This document shows positions 12,559-20,514 of a DNA stretch of 64,000 nucleotides, piece after piece. Made by a program: the position numbers and the translations under genes. The stretch spans positions 248,001-312,000 of the forward strand of contig NZ_BAABAU010000003.1 in the NCBI RefSeq assembly GCF_039537585.1. The letters run 5' to 3'. The stretch's first letter is position 1. Each line of letters starts with the position of its first letter. Under the pieces are notes generated by a model. It had not been told where the DNA came from and made no database searches. It was given only the letters and a program-made list of their open reading frames with translations. The DNA is from Frondihabitans peucedani. GTDB lineage: Bacteria; Actinomycetota; Actinomycetes; Actinomycetales; Microbacteriaceae.

Positions 12559-14124
12559 CTAGCTGCGGAGCGCGAACGCGAGCAGCTCGGGCGCGCGGTG
12601 CGCGAAGATCCTGCTCCCGATCAGGATCCCGGCCACCAGCACGACGACACCGGTCGCGAGGCCCGTCAGGAGTGCGAGCGCGGTCAGGCCGACCCGGCCG
12701 TCGATCGCTGCCATCACGGCCAGCCACCCGGTGGGCGCCGACAGCAGGACCGCGCCGCCGAACATGATCGACTGCGACCAGCCCGGAGCCGACCCGGTCG
12801 TCTGCGGCTGCTGGAACGGGTCGTCACCGGGGCGCACCGCCGCGTACGGCAGGGCGGCCGACAGGATGCTCGACAGCCCGAGACCGCTGAGCAGCAGGGC
12901 GAACGAGACTCCGAACTCCGCGCCGAACGCGCCGAAGTCGCCGTGCAGCCAGACGGCCACGAGGCTCCCGACGACGCTGAGCGGGATGCCGATGACGAGC
13001 GGCGGCGCGATCCTGCCCACCCGGTCGGGAAGACCGCCGGTGTTGGTGGCGATGTGCAGCCAGAGGGCGGTGTTGTCGTACGACACGTCGTTGTGCGGGA
13101 GGAAGCCGAGCAGCAGGCACATGAGAGGCACCGGCACGAGCGCGAGCATCGACCAGTCGATCCCGGCGATGCCGAGCGGCACGACGAGCAGCGGAAGGAA
13201 CGGCAGGATCACGAGAGACCACCGGTAGCGGGCGTCTCGCGCCCAGTAGGTCAGGCTCCGCGCGGCCACCGCTCCCGTGGGCGTGCCGAGGGTGAAGTCG
13301 AACCAGCCGAGGCCGACGCGCTCTCCGCTCACAGCCGGTGCCGGGGTGCTGTGGAGGGCGCGCTCGACGAGGGAGCGCCAGGCCCACCAGAGCAGCCCGA
13401 TGCTCGCGAGGGCGACGACGAGGCCGCCGATCACCCGGCCGGTGTCGCCGGTCGCCGCGTGCGCGGGAAGAGCGAGGGCGGCGCCGAAGGGCGTCCAGCC
13501 GAGGGCCGAGGTCCAGAAGCTCGAGCCCGGGTATCCGCCGGGCAGCAGCACCCGCACCAGGTCGACGACGAGGGGCACGAGCAGGATCGCGAGGACGATC
13601 CCTCCGGCGACGAGGAGGTCGCGCGAGCGCCGGGTGGTGCTCATCGCCGACAGCGTCGACGCCACGAGCGCCAGCAGGAGCGCCGTGACGCCGGCCAGCA
13701 CGGACGAGACGACGGCGAGCCAGGCGATGCCGGTGCCCTCGCTCCACGACCGCACGTAGCCGGTGGCCAGGATGACGAGCGCCAGCGCCGGCAGGCCGAT
13801 CGCGCCGCCGAGGGCGAGCCCCGCGGCAGCCCGGTCGGTGGACACGCCGTAGCCGAAGAGGCGCCGCGGATCGCTCCACGCCGGCCTCGAGGCGGCGAAG
13901 GGGGCCACGAAGAAGGCGACGAGCAGGAGCGAGCCCGCGCCCGTCGTGAGCGCCTCGACCTCGCCGAGCGGCGCGAACCGCAGCTGACTGGCGAGCGCGG
14001 CGACGACGAGAGACGCCACGAGCGCGACGAGCAGGATCACGACGGTCCAGAACGCGGGCCTCAGCCCGAAGCGCAGGCGGTTGCCGATCCCGACGATCCT
14101 CAGTCGGAGAAGCTGTGCAACCAT
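12559..14124 (-). CDS. ABC transporter permease (ABC-2-like, large)
   Basis: 521 residues, almost entirely hydrophobic, with about 12 likely membrane segments beginning at residues 25-45 (FWTVVILLVALVASLVVAAL). There is no ATPase motif. Its ATG lies inside the end of the ATPase gene (25-base overlap), so the two are translated together and should form one transporter. Such large permeases with an ATPase of the LDEPFESVDP type occur in Actinobacteria as exporters of unknown substrate. The assignment rests on topology and context. Confidence 0.82.
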   Translation of the reverse strand: MVAQLLRLRIVGIGNRLRFGLRPAFWTVVILLVALVASLVVAALASQLRFAPLGEVEALTTGAGSLLLVAFFVAPFAASRPAWSDPRRLFGYGVSTDRAAAGLALGGAIGLPALALVILATGYVRSWSEGTGIAWLAVVSSVLAGVTALLLALVASTLSAMSTTRRSRDLLVAGGIVLAILLVPLVVDLVRVLLPGGYPGSSFWTSALGWTPFGAALALPAHAATGDTGRVIGGLVVALASIGLLWWAWRSLVERALHSTPAPAVSGERVGLGWFDFTLGTPTGAVAARSLTYWARDARYRWSLVILPFLPLLVVPLGIAGIDWSMLALVPVPLMCLLLGFLPHNDVSYDNTALWLHIATNTGGLPDRVGRIAPPLVIGIPLSVVGSLVAVWLHGDFGAFGAEFGVSFALLLSGLGLSSILSAALPYAAVRPGDDPFQQPQTTGSAPGWSQSIMFGGAVLLSAPTGWLAVMAAIDGRVGLTALALLTGLATGVVVLVAGILIGSRIFAHRAPELLAFALRS

Positions 14125-16052
14125 TCCATCCCCTCCGTCGCCGCTTCGCCGCCCGCCAGCTCCACGAACCGCTCCTGCAGGCTCCGGCCGGCGCGCACCT
14201 CGTTGACCGTGCCCTGAGCGAGGACGTGCCCGTCGACGATCACGGCGACCGAGTCGCAGATGCGCTCGACGAGGTCCATGCTGTGGCTCGAGAGGAGCAC
14301 GGTGCCGCCGCCACGGACGTAGCGCTGCAGGATCTCGGTCACCGTCGCCGCCGACACCGGGTCGACCGACTCGAACGGCTCGTCGAGCACCAGGACCCGC
14401 GGCGAGTGGATGATCGCGGCCGCCAGAGCGACCTTCTTCGTCATGCCCACCGAGTAGTCGCTCACGAGGCGCCCGAGGGCGTCCTCCAACCCGAAGGCGG
14501 AGGCCAGGTCGGCGGAGCGCTTGCGGGCAGTGGCGGCGTCGAGGCCGCGCAGCAGCCCGGCGTAGTAGAGGAACTGCGCGCCGGTGAGCTTGTCGAACAG
14601 CCGCAGCCGGTCGGGCAGGACTCCGAGGGAGCGCTTGGCCTTCGCGGAGTCCTTCGTGTCCCAGACATCGGTGCCCAGGATCGTGACGCTCCCGGCATCA
14701 GGGCGGAGGAGCCCGGTCGCGATCGACAGCGTGGTGGTCTTGCCGGCGCCGTTCGGGCCGACGATGCCGTAGAACGAGCCGGCCCGGACGTCGAGGTTGA
14801 CGCCCTCGACGGCGGTGGTCGAGCCGTAGCGCTTCACGAGGCCCGAGATCGACAGGACGACGGGGGCGTCGGCCGGGACCTCGGAGTCGGAGGGGACGCG
14901 GGCTGCGGCGGGCTCGGGAGTGGTGGCGCTGTCGACGACGGCGGCGGGCGCTGCTTCGACGGCGGGTCGGGGAGCCTCGGCGGGTCGGGGAGCCTCGGCG
15001 GGACGAGCTGCGCGGGCCTCCTCGAGGCGCGCCGTGACGCTGGTGCGCGCAGACCTCCACCACGACGACACGCGGCTGGCGGCGTTCGACACCCCGGACG
15101 GGCCGGCCTCGACGGGTTCAGAAGCCTGGACCGGCGCAGGATCGGGCGCCTCGGTCTCCGTCTCGACGGTCTCCGCCGCAGCCGTCTCGGGCTCAGCGGC
15201 CTCGGGCGCGTCGGCCTCGGGTGCAGCCGTCTCGGGCTCAGCGGCCTCCGCCTCGACGACCTCGGGCTCGGGCTGGGGCTCGGGCTCGGGGACTGCGGGC
15301 GCGACGACCACGGGCGCAGTGACGACTTCGGCAGGCTCGACGGGTTCGCCGACCTCCGGCTTCGGCGACGCCGACGGGGAGGTGCGACGGCGGGTCGTCG
15401 CGGGCTTGCGGGTCGTGGTCCGCGGGGTCGGGCGCGTGACCGCGCCCTCTGTCGTCGTCGGCTCCCCGCCCTCGCCAGCGGTCGTGCCCTCAGCAGCGGT
15501 CGCGTCCTCGGCAGCGGTCGCGCGCGGAGCGGTCGCCCGCGGGGTCGTCGTGCGCGGGGCGGAGCCGGTCGTGCGGGCGGCGCCGCTCTTCGCAGCGCCC
15601 GTCTTCGCAGCGCTCGTCCTGGCGGCCGTCGTCTTCGCGGCGGTCGTCTTGGCGGCGGCGGTCTTCGCAGCGCCCGCCTTCGCAGCGGCCGTTTTCGCAG
15701 CCGCGGTCTTCGCAGCCGCAGTCGCCCCTGCCTTCGCGGCACCGGGCTTCGCAGCGCCCGAGCTCGGTGTCTTCCGCGCGGGTGCCTTGCGCGGCGTCGG
15801 CGTCGTGCTGGCCGCCGTCTCGGGCTCCGCTGATACCGCGCTCCCCGATCCGGATCCCGCGGTCTCGGTCTCGACTTCGGCTTCCGCCTGGCCCGTCGTC
15901 TCGTCGGTATCTGTCACTTCGTCCCCCTGCTGCGCCGCCGCGAGTCGTTCCTCGCGGGCGGCAGTCGTGGACGCGTCGTGGTCGCTGCGCGTCCGCCCGA
16001 GCTCGTCCGTCTGCGTGGGCCCCTGCCCACCGGAAGTCTCGGACTCGGTCAT
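14100..16052 (-). CDS. ABC transporter ATP-binding protein with long histone-like, acidic N-terminal tail
   Basis: 650 residues. Only residues about 398-650 form the ABC ATPase: Walker A GPNGAGKTT near 433-441, signature YSVGMTKK in place of LSGGQ, and Walker B VLVLDEPFESVDP. The first about 395 residues are low complexity: an Ala/Lys/Thr tract (about 100-160) of AAKTAAAK-type repeats like histone H1 tails, an Arg/Thr/Pro stretch, then a Glu/Pro/Ala-rich acidic segment (about 235-320). A typical family member is about 250-300 residues. ATG at 16050-16052 is six bases after TACGGT (minus strand, 16059-16064). It is coupled to the permease downstream. Confidence 0.9.
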   Translation of the reverse strand: MTESETSGGQGPTQTDELGRTRSDHDASTTAAREERLAAAQQGDEVTDTDETTGQAEAEVETETAGSGSGSAVSAEPETAASTTPTPRKAPARKTPSSGAAKPGAAKAGATAAAKTAAAKTAAAKAGAAKTAAAKTTAAKTTAARTSAAKTGAAKSGAARTTGSAPRTTTPRATAPRATAAEDATAAEGTTAGEGGEPTTTEGAVTRPTPRTTTRKPATTRRRTSPSASPKPEVGEPVEPAEVVTAPVVVAPAVPEPEPQPEPEVVEAEAAEPETAAPEADAPEAAEPETAAAETVETETEAPDPAPVQASEPVEAGPSGVSNAASRVSSWWRSARTSVTARLEEARAARPAEAPRPAEAPRPAVEAAPAAVVDSATTPEPAAARVPSDSEVPADAPVVLSISGLVKRYGSTTAVEGVNLDVRAGSFYGIVGPNGAGKTTTLSIATGLLRPDAGSVTILGTDVWDTKDSAKAKRSLGVLPDRLRLFDKLTGAQFLYYAGLLRGLDAATARKRSADLASAFGLEDALGRLVSDYSVGMTKKVALAAAIIHSPRVLVLDEPFESVDPVSAATVTEILQRYVRGGGTVLLSSHSMDLVERICDSVAVIVDGHVLAQGTVNEVRAGRSLQERFVELAGGEAATEGMEWLHSFSD

Positions 16053-16407
16053 CGTCCAACCGTACCAATTGTCCCCCGGTCCACCCGGGCCGCGGTCACC
16101 GATTCGCGGCCGATCCGAGGTCGCACCTGATGAGGGCGCGTCACATTAAGGACACGACTCCCTGTCAATCCGTCCCCCGGTTCGGGGTTGTCGCGTAGGC
16201 TCGGGATGCACAGCGACGTGTCCGATACCAGAAAACCGTCGGGTCGGCCTCTCCGAGGTTCGCAGACGAACCCGAACAGCGGGTGAACAGACGATGCAGT
16301 CTCCGGCTCGAAGCCGGGACAGCCAGCACCGTCAGACGCAGTCCCGCGAGACGCAGACCGTCTGAAGCAGACCCATCAGACGCAGACCAACCACAAGGAG
16401 TCAGACC
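16053..16407. promoter_or_regulatory. 355-base non-coding region: ATPase promoter and long leader of the nucleotidyltransferase gene
   Basis: No credible gene lies here. At the left, TACGGT on the minus strand (16059-16064) serves the ABC ATPase gene. To the right is a GC hairpin CCGGCT/AGCCGG (16303-16308 and 16312-16317, loop CGA) and three AGACGCAG copies (16334-16341, 16349-16356, 16378-16385). AGGAG precedes the GTG at 16408. The layout suggests a structured 5' leader, but it matches no riboswitch class I can recognise. Confidence 0.5.
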
Positions 16408-17100
16408 GTGAGCACCCAGATCGTCATCCTGGCAGCAGGCATGGGCACCCGCCTCGGCCGTTCCCTGCCGAAGTGCCTGACCGAGCTGGCCGACGGCCGC
16501 ACCATCATGCAGCAGCAGATGGAGAACATCCGCGCCGCCTTCGGTGCCGACGTGAAGATCACCGTCGTCGTCGGCTACAAGTACGAGCACATCGTCGAGG
16601 CCTTCCCGACCGCGAGCTTCGTCTACAACGAGCAGTACGACCAGACCAACACCTCGAAGAGCCTCATGCGTGCGCTCAAGGCGACCGGCTCGTCGAGCGT
16701 GCTGTGGATGAACGGCGACGTCGTCTTCGATCCTGCGGCTCTCAAGCGCGCAGCGCCGTTCATCGCCTCCGACCAGTCGTTCGTCTCGGTGAACACCTCG
16801 AGCGTGTCCGACGAGGAGGTCAAGTACACGACCGACGCCGAGGGCTTCATCGACGAGCTCTCCAAGCAGGTCAAGCACGGTCTCGGTGAAGCCGTGGGCA
16901 TCAACTTCGTGTCGAAGTCCGACAAGGCGGCTCTCGTGCGGCAGCTCGGGCGCGTCGACAACCAGGACTACTTCGAGCGCGGCATCGAGCTGGGCATCGA
17001 GCAGAATGGCCTACGCTTCGTACCGGTGGACATCTCCGACCTCTACGCCGTCGAGGTCGACTTCGCCGAAGACCTCGAGCGGGCGAACCTCTTCGTCTGA
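16408..17100 (+). CDS. Nucleotidyltransferase of the LicC/MobA type (sugar- or alcohol-phosphate activating)
   Basis: 230 residues. The N-terminal VILAAGMGTRLGRSLPKCL is the nucleotide-binding loop of small NTP transferases such as choline- or inositol-phosphate cytidylyltransferases. WMNGDVVFD supplies a metal-binding Asp and FAEDLERA a second one. GTG at 16408 follows AAGGAG by eight bases. It precedes the polymer-export genes and faces a CDP-alcohol phosphotransferase and a glycerophosphotransferase, so it probably makes a CDP- or other NDP-activated polyol or choline-like group for a wall polymer. The exact substrate is not readable. Confidence 0.85.
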   Translation: MSTQIVILAAGMGTRLGRSLPKCLTELADGRTIMQQQMENIRAAFGADVKITVVVGYKYEHIVEAFPTASFVYNEQYDQTNTSKSLMRALKATGSSSVLWMNGDVVFDPAALKRAAPFIASDQSFVSVNTSSVSDEEVKYTTDAEGFIDELSKQVKHGLGEAVGINFVSKSDKAALVRQLGRVDNQDYFERGIELGIEQNGLRFVPVDISDLYAVEVDFAEDLERANLFV

Positions 17101-17194
17101 CTCGGGCGCGGCACCGGCCGCCTCGCACCGCTCCGCTCCGGGAGCTTCGCGAGCGGCCCGGCTCACGGGATGTCCCTGACCGCAGGAGACACCC

Positions 17195-18007
17195 GTGACC
17201 GCAGTTTCTGAGAGAGCCGACACCGTCAGGCGACCCCGCGCGACCGGGTTCAAGCGGTACCGCCAGGTCCTGTGGCTGCTCACCAGCCGCGACCTCAAGG
17301 TCCGCTACTCGACGAGCGCTCTCGGCTACCTGTGGTCGATCCTCGACCCGCTGCTGATGAGCGGCATCTACTACTTCGTCTTCACGAAGGTGTTCCACCG
17401 CAACGTCGGCGAGACGCCGTACATCGTCTTCCTGCTGAGCGGCATCCTGGCCTGGCAGTGGTTCAACGGCGCCGTCTCCGACGCGACCAAGGCGTTCACC
17501 GCCGATGCGAAGCTGGTCCGCTCGACCAAGATCCCCCGGACGATCTGGGTGAACAGGATCGTGGGGTCGAAGGGCATCGAGTTCCTGTTCAGCCTGCCGG
17601 TGCTCGCGTTCTTCGCCCTGGTCACCGGCGCCCATGTGCACTGGCAGATCGTGTTCTTCCCGGTGGCGATCGTGCTCCAGGGCGTCCTGATCACCGGGCT
17701 CGGGCTGATCATCGCGCCGCTGGTGGTGTTCTTCCGCGACCTCGAGAGGGCGGTGAAGCTGATCCTGCGCTTCCTCTTCTACGCGTCGCCGATCATCTAC
17801 GGCACCAAGAACCTGCCCGAGTCGTTCCATCTGGCGGCGTCGTTCAACCCCCTCAGCGGCATCTTCGGCCTGTACCGCTCCGCCTTCTTCCCCGACCAGC
17901 TCCGGGTGGGCGAGGTCGTGATCGGCGCGATCGTCTGCTTCGTCGTGCTCGCCGCCGGGATCCTGGTGTTCCGAGCCTCCGAGCGCGCCGTCCTGAAAGA
18001 GATCTGA
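17195..18007 (+). CDS. Polysaccharide/teichoic acid ABC exporter, permease subunit (TagG-like)
   Basis: 270 residues with about six membrane segments. RYSTSALGYLWSILDPLLMSG is the conserved start of ABC-2 polymer exporters (TagG, Wzm, KpsM). It would flip a lipid-linked glycopolymer across the membrane. AGGAGA lies six bases before GTG. Its stop overlaps the next gene's ATG by one base (TGATG), and the next gene is its ATPase. Confidence 0.94.
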   Translation: MTAVSERADTVRRPRATGFKRYRQVLWLLTSRDLKVRYSTSALGYLWSILDPLLMSGIYYFVFTKVFHRNVGETPYIVFLLSGILAWQWFNGAVSDATKAFTADAKLVRSTKIPRTIWVNRIVGSKGIEFLFSLPVLAFFALVTGAHVHWQIVFFPVAIVLQGVLITGLGLIIAPLVVFFRDLERAVKLILRFLFYASPIIYGTKNLPESFHLAASFNPLSGIFGLYRSAFFPDQLRVGEVVIGAIVCFVVLAAGILVFRASERAVLKEI

Positions 18008-18768
18008 TGCCGGCGACCACCGTCTCCCCCGTCATCCGCGTCGAGAGCGCGGGAATCCGGTTCCGCCGCAACCGGCGTGCGCGGCGCTCGTTCAAAGACC
18101 TCTTCGCCGACAGCAGCCGCCGGACGAGGCCGGGCGAGTTCTGGGCTCTCCGCGACGTGTCGTTCGACGTGCAGCCGGGCGAGGCGATCGGCGTCGTCGG
18201 CCGGAACGGCCAGGGCAAGTCGACGCTCCTCAAGCTCGTCGCCGAGGTCGTCATCCCCGACGAGGGCCGGGTCGTGGTCCGCGAGGGCGTCGCTCCCCTG
18301 ATCGAGATCACGGGCGGGTTCGTCGGCGATCTGAGCGTCCGCGACAACGTCTACCTGACCGCTGGCCTCCACGGGATGAGCCGGGCCGAGATCGACGCCG
18401 GCTTCGACGAGATCATCGACTTCGCCGAGATCGAGGCGTTCGTCGACACCCCGTACAAGCACCTGTCGAGCGGCATGAAGGTGCGGATCGCGTTCGCCGT
18501 GATCTCGCGCCTCGACGAGCCGATCATCCTGGTCGACGAGGTCCTCGCCGTCGGCGACCGGTCGTTCCGCGAGAAGTGCTACGCCCGCATCGAGGAGATG
18601 CTGGCAGGCGGCCGCACGCTGTTCTTCGTGTCGCACAACGAGAAGGACCTCCGCCGCTTCTGCACGCGCGGCCTCTACCTCGACCGAGGGGCACTCGTCT
18701 TCGACGGCCCCATCGATGAGGCGCTCGATCGGTACAACGCCGACCTGGCTCCCAAGACGAAGGCGTAG
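18007..18768 (+). CDS. Polysaccharide/teichoic acid ABC exporter, ATPase subunit (TagH-like)
   Basis: 253 residues. Walker A is GRNGQGKST (Gln where Ala or Ser is usual), the signature is LSSGMKVRI, typical of TagH/Wzt/KpsT, and Walker B is IILVDEVLAVGD, followed by FVSHNEKD. The C-terminal extension found in long TagH or Wzt proteins is missing, so it probably does not recognise a polymer end cap. It is translationally coupled to the permease. Confidence 0.94.
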   Translation: MPATTVSPVIRVESAGIRFRRNRRARRSFKDLFADSSRRTRPGEFWALRDVSFDVQPGEAIGVVGRNGQGKSTLLKLVAEVVIPDEGRVVVREGVAPLIEITGGFVGDLSVRDNVYLTAGLHGMSRAEIDAGFDEIIDFAEIEAFVDTPYKHLSSGMKVRIAFAVISRLDEPIILVDEVLAVGDRSFREKCYARIEEMLAGGRTLFFVSHNEKDLRRFCTRGLYLDRGALVFDGPIDEALDRYNADLAPKTKA

Positions 18769-18778
18769 TGTCCGCAGG

Positions 18779-19603
18779 ATGCGACGCCACAAGAACCAGA
18801 AGCCGGCCGACGACGCCGCCCGCCCCGGCCAGACCGACCTCGAGAGGGCTCTGCCGCTGCAGGGCGACGAGCTCCGGGCAGTCGGAACGGACCTCGGTCG
18901 CGGCGACGAAGACGACCCGCGCTGGCAGCGGAGCCTCAACCGCGTCCTGACCGTGCAGCACCCGGTGGTCGAGGCGCACGTGCGTGCGCTGCGACGCCGT
19001 CACCCCGGTCACACCCCGGCGCAGATCCTGCGGACCCTCGAGCGCGAGTACCTGACGGCCGTCACCGCCGGCGGCGCCGCGGTCGGGGCCAGCGCCGTCA
19101 TCCCCGGCGTCGGCATCGGGGTCTCGCTCGCCCTGTCGGGCGTCGAGACCGCGTACTTCCTCGAGGCGAGTGCCCTCTACGCGCAGTCGGTCACGGAGGT
19201 GCACGGGATCGCCGTGTCTGATCCCGAGCGGGCTCGCACGATCGTGATGGCGATGATGCTCGGCGGTCCCGGGGCCGACCTGGTCCGTCAGCTGGCCGGC
19301 GAGGCGATCGGCAAGGGCCCGGCGCGCCAGGCCTTCTGGGGAGACCTCGTCGCTCAGCGGCTCCCCAAGGCCGCCATGTCGAGCATCTCGGACATGGTGC
19401 GCAAGAGGTTCATCGGCCGCTTCGTGAGGGCGCAGGGCGCCAGCATCGTCGGCCGCGCGATCCCCTTCGGCATCGGTGCGGTGGTCGGCGGGATCGGCAA
19501 CCACACCCTCGGCCGCAAGGTCGTCTCGAGCTCCCGGTCGGCCTTCGGCCCGGCTCCGACGACGTTCCCCTCCGACCTCCCCCTCCGCGGACCCAGCCGC
19601 TGA
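18779..19603 (+). CDS. EcsC-like hydrophobic-core protein of unknown function
   Basis: 274 residues from the ATG at 18779, ten bases after the TagH-like stop. The N-terminal 50 residues are charged. The centre is Gly/Ala-rich and amphipathic (GGAAVGASAVIPGVGIGVSLAL, then ETAYFLEASALYAQSV), and a second Gly-rich hydrophobic segment lies near the C-terminus (IPFGIGAVVGGIGNHTLG). The pattern resembles EcsC-family proteins, but I cannot assign it firmly. Position suggests cotranscription with the exporter. Confidence 0.75.
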   Translation: MRRHKNQKPADDAARPGQTDLERALPLQGDELRAVGTDLGRGDEDDPRWQRSLNRVLTVQHPVVEAHVRALRRRHPGHTPAQILRTLEREYLTAVTAGGAAVGASAVIPGVGIGVSLALSGVETAYFLEASALYAQSVTEVHGIAVSDPERARTIVMAMMLGGPGADLVRQLAGEAIGKGPARQAFWGDLVAQRLPKAAMSSISDMVRKRFIGRFVRAQGASIVGRAIPFGIGAVVGGIGNHTLGRKVVSSSRSAFGPAPTTFPSDLPLRGPSR

Positions 19604-19702
19604 GCAGACCCGCCTCCCCTCCCCAGGCACCCTGAACGACCCGGTTCTCCACGGTCTTCTCGTCGCTCACAGGCCTGGCGTCGCGACGTCGGACGCCCCT
19701 CC

Positions 19703-19708
19703 TAGGTT
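19703..19708 (+). promoter_or_regulatory. -10 box for the 97-residue gene
   Basis: TAGGTT, six bases before the ATG at 19715. It matches the leaderless promoter pattern and is the main support for this small gene. Confidence 0.45.
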
Positions 19709-19714
19709 CGGGGC

Positions 19715-20008
19715 ATGAGCAGTCACCCGCCGGCCTACGCCGTCCCCTTCTGGATCGATCGAGAGAACGCACCCCGCCTGTATCGCGTGGTCAACCTGGG
19801 CGATGAAGACGTCCGCGGCTTCCGCGTGTCGCTCCTCGGGCCCGGCTACCTGGTGCCGGTCTTCATCCCCCTGCTGCCTCCGGGCTCGGCCGCGACGCTG
19901 ACACTGCTGGGTCTCGAGACCGGCGACGATCCTGCCCGGAGCACGGTCGCCGTCGTCAGCTGGCTCCGACCCGACGGCGAGGAGTACCTGTGGCGGTTCA
20001 GCTTCTGA
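19715..20008 (+). CDS. Small hypothetical protein
   Basis: 97 residues, no recognised family. It reads as a compact beta-rich protein (RLYRVVNLGDEDVRGFRVSLLG, LPPGSAATLTLLG, ending LWRFSF), perhaps an immunoglobulin-like fold, with no signal peptide or membrane segment. Its codon use matches neighbouring genes (GC-rich third positions). A TAGGTT box lies six bases upstream of ATG. It is convergent with the XRE regulator gene. Confidence 0.6.
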   Translation: MSSHPPAYAVPFWIDRENAPRLYRVVNLGDEDVRGFRVSLLGPGYLVPVFIPLLPPGSAATLTLLGLETGDDPARSTVAVVSWLRPDGEEYLWRFSF

Positions 20009-20082
20009 GCCGGGCGCGCCAGGCGGCCGGGCGGCGGCGGCGGGAACGACAGCCGAGGGCGGGCAGGTCAACGCCCGAGGGA

Positions 20083-20391
20083 TCAGCCCCGGCCGAGCCG
20101 CCTGCGGCGCTCGTCGACGAAGTCGGCCGCGCTGAACGCCTCCAGGAGGGGCGGCAGAGCGTCCGCTCCGATGCCGGTGACGAAGACGGCGGGATCGACC
20201 CCGAGCACCGTTCCGAGCCGCACGATGGTGTGGAGCACGGGGTTCCCGATCCCGCGCTCGATCTTGCCGTAGTTCGAGACGTTCATGCCGGCGAGGTGGG
20301 CGACCTCGTCCTGGCTGAGGCCGAGGCGCAGCCGCTCGTCGCGCACGCGCTCACCGAACAGGCGAGCGGCTTCGGAAGACGGCTGAGGCAT
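20083..20391 (-). CDS. XRE-family helix-turn-helix regulator
   Basis: 102 residues. A single HTH domain spans about residues 12-66: RLRLGLSQDEVAHLAGMNVSNYGKIERG is the classic XRE recognition region. The tail contains no further domain. A perfect 14-base palindrome TGAGGCATGCCTCA (20384-20397) overlaps its own start codon, which suggests autoregulation. It lies between the exporter genes and the polymerase gene. Confidence 0.88.
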   Translation of the reverse strand: MPQPSSEAARLFGERVRDERLRLGLSQDEVAHLAGMNVSNYGKIERGIGNPVLHTIVRLGTVLGVDPAVFVTGIGADALPPLLEAFSAADFVDERRRRLGRG

Positions 20392-20457
20392 GCCTCATGG
20401 TCGCGCCACAGGGCGCTGCAGGTCCAGACGCTCCGGGCACGGGGTGTTCATGCCTCA
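20384..20457. promoter_or_regulatory. Palindrome and repeated half-site at the XRE gene start
   Basis: TGAGGCATGCCTCA (20384-20397) is a perfect palindrome covering the ATG of the XRE gene. Nine of its bases, CATGCCTCA (20389-20397), recur at 20449-20457, exactly 60 bases away, in the gap before the polymerase gene. This fits an operator for the adjacent regulator. Confidence 0.5.
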
Positions 20458-20514
20458 GGCCCGCCTGCCTCGCCGACGGCCGGGCCCGCCGAAGACGGCG
20501 CCGGGAGCGACGCG

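Noticed and set aside
16053-16407. Known riboswitch (for example c-di-AMP or cobalamin type)
   Set aside because: Only a short hairpin and small direct repeats are visible; no conserved core of any class could be matched.
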